NCBI GenBank assembly: GCA_023301015.1
Contig: JALZVI010000209.1
Coordinates: 1-7,105, forward strand
Direction of reading: 5' to 3'
Origin: Rickettsiales bacterium
GTDB lineage: Bacteria; Pseudomonadota; Alphaproteobacteria; Rickettsiales; 21-14-0-20-44-7
DNA length: 7,105 nucleotides
The notes beneath the pieces are model-generated. The model was not told the origin of the DNA. It saw nothing but the letters and a program-made list of their open reading frames with translations, and made no database searches. Shown piece by piece: positions 6,232 through 7,105 of the stretch (positions within the stretch are counted from its first letter, which is position 1; each line of letters begins with the position of its first letter). Made by a program: the position numbers and the translations under genes.

Positions 6232-6247
6232 TGGCATAAAGAACGCC
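6232..6247 (+). promoter_or_regulatory. Weak sigma-54-like sequence before flgG
   Basis: TGGCATA (6232-6238) and ACGCC (6243-6247) keep the invariant GG (6233-6234) and GC (6245-6246) with 10 bp between. The -12 element is poor. If active it would start transcription near 6258, before the flgG ribosome binding site AAGGAG at 6263-6268. It may equally be chance, with flgG served by the flgF promoter. Confidence 0.3.
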
Positions 6248-6274
6248 TATAAGAATACAAATAAGGAGAAGAAA

Positions 6275-7060
6275 ATGAGAGCTTTAGGAATCGCAACAAC
6301 GGGTATGTTAGCACAGCAGCTAAACGTAGAGGTTATCTCGAACAACCTTGCCAACCTTTCAACCACGGCCTATAAGCGCCAACGTCCTGAGTTTCAGGAT
6401 TTGCTCTATCAAAATGAGCAGCGCGTGGGTTCAACCTCCAACGAATCGGGAACAATTGTTCCTACAGGTATCCAGCTTGGTTTGGGTGTGAAGACCGGTG
6501 GTGTTTATCGTATTTTGGAACAGGGTAATCTTCAGCAAACTGAAAACGATCTCGATATCGCAGTTTCTGGACGTGGTTATTTTGAAATTGAACTGCCAAA
6601 TGGTGAGCAAGGCTATACTCGGGCTGGCTCATTCCAAATCAACCAAGACGGCGATTTAGTAACACTTGATGGCAACATCATTGCGCCAGGAATTACAGTT
6701 CCTGACAACACAGCACAAGTTTCGATCTCATCCACAGGTGTAGTTGAAGCGTTCCTTGACGGCTCTGTTGACCCGCAGAATTTAGGACAGCTTGAGCTCA
6801 CAAATTTTGTGAATGAAAATGGACTGGAAGCAATTGGTAACAACGTATTTAAAGAAACGCCAGCCTCTGGCACGCCCCTAACAGCATTTCCAGGCGATGA
6901 AGGATATGGCAACATTTTGCAAGGCTTTGTTGAGTCTTCCAACGTAGATTCAGTGCGTGAAATCACCAACCTAATCGTTGCGCAGCGTTCATATGAGATG
7001 AACTCAAAAGTGATATCAACAGCAGACGAGATGCTAAGAACAGCAAGTGACCTGAGATAG
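6275..7060 (+). CDS. flgG: FlgG, flagellar basal-body distal rod protein
   Basis: The 261-residue product has the full length and layout of FlgG. The N-terminal helix starts MRALGIATTGMLAQQLNVEV and contains the rod motif ISNNLANLSTTAYKRQRPEF (21-40). Next comes a FlgG-type insertion, about 46-72 (EQRVGSTSNESGTIVPTGIQ, then LGLGVKT), which in studied FlgG proteins keeps the rod straight. Then follow NDLDIAVSGRGYFEIELPNG (91-110), YTRAGSFQINQDGDL (114-128), and the C-terminal ILQGFVESSNVDSVREITNL (214-233) with AQRSYEMNSKVI. It forms the distal rod that crosses the periplasm toward the L and P rings and is exported through the flagellar type III system. It lies 56 bp after flgF with an excellent AAGGAG ribosome binding site 6 nt from the ATG. 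The identification is secure. Confidence 0.97.
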   Translation: MRALGIATTGMLAQQLNVEVISNNLANLSTTAYKRQRPEFQDLLYQNEQRVGSTSNESGTIVPTGIQLGLGVKTGGVYRILEQGNLQQTENDLDIAVSGRGYFEIELPNGEQGYTRAGSFQINQDGDLVTLDGNIIAPGITVPDNTAQVSISSTGVVEAFLDGSVDPQNLGQLELTNFVNENGLEAIGNNVFKETPASGTPLTAFPGDEGYGNILQGFVESSNVDSVREITNLIVAQRSYEMNSKVISTADEMLRTASDLR

Positions 7061-7091
7061 ATTGGCGAAAGATAAATAGGAGATAATTATA

Positions 7092-7105
7092 GTGGCCATT
7101 GTACG
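7092..7105 (+). CDS. Start of the gene after flgG, cut by the window edge
   Basis: AGGAG at 7078-7082 lies 9 nt before a GTG at 7092 that opens a frame reading Met-Ala-Ile-Val and continues off the window. The gap after flgG is only 31 bp with no terminator, so this is probably the next gene of the operon. In many alphaproteobacteria flgA (the P-ring chaperone) follows flgG, but four or five codons cannot show this. The start could also be another codon past the edge. Confidence 0.4.

Overview
The window looks like chromosomal DNA of a flagellated alphaproteobacterium of moderate GC content. The assignment rests on alphaproteobacterial-looking FlgF/FlgG and GrpE sequences and on a sigma-54 type promoter in front of the rod genes, as in Caulobacter-type flagellar regulation. 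No genus can be named from the sequence. There are no RNA genes, insertion sequences, CRISPR arrays or phage genes. Coding density is high, and every gap between genes is 105 bp or shorter.

Left part (1-2085, minus strand): one very long open frame that runs off the left edge. It encodes a membrane transporter of the lysophospholipid-transporter (LplT) type fused to a PlsC-type acyltransferase. It ends in the linker that, in E. coli Aas, leads into an acyl-ACP synthetase domain. The whole protein is probably a three-part phospholipid-remodelling enzyme whose third part lies outside the window.

Middle part (2191-5426, plus strand): grpE, the DnaK nucleotide exchange factor, is transcribed divergently from the acyltransferase gene. 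Behind it a near-consensus sigma-70 promoter (TTGACA, 17 bp, CATAAT), lying across the grpE stop codon, should start a tight three-gene unit. The unit is an Xre-type DNA-binding protein with an unrecognised C-terminal domain, then a divergent glutathione synthetase (gshB), then a glutamate-cysteine ligase of the Acidithiobacillus ferrooxidans/betaproteobacterial type (gshA). The genes are separated by 1 bp or overlap. The two ligases together would make glutathione from glutamate, cysteine and glycine. The small regulator-like protein is the natural candidate to control them.

Right part (5445-7105, plus strand): a well-matched sigma-54 promoter precedes flgF and flgG, which encode the proximal and distal rod proteins of the flagellar basal body. 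A perfect 6-bp inverted repeat overlaps the predicted transcription start and the flgF ribosome binding site. A second, weaker -24/-12-like sequence precedes flgG. Just after flgG a ribosome binding site and GTG codon probably open the next gene. In related bacteria this is often flgA, but only about five codons are visible.

The most interesting part is the xre-gshB-gshA unit: its gene order, the uncommon gshA family for an alphaproteobacterium, altered GshB motifs and an uncharacterised fused regulator.
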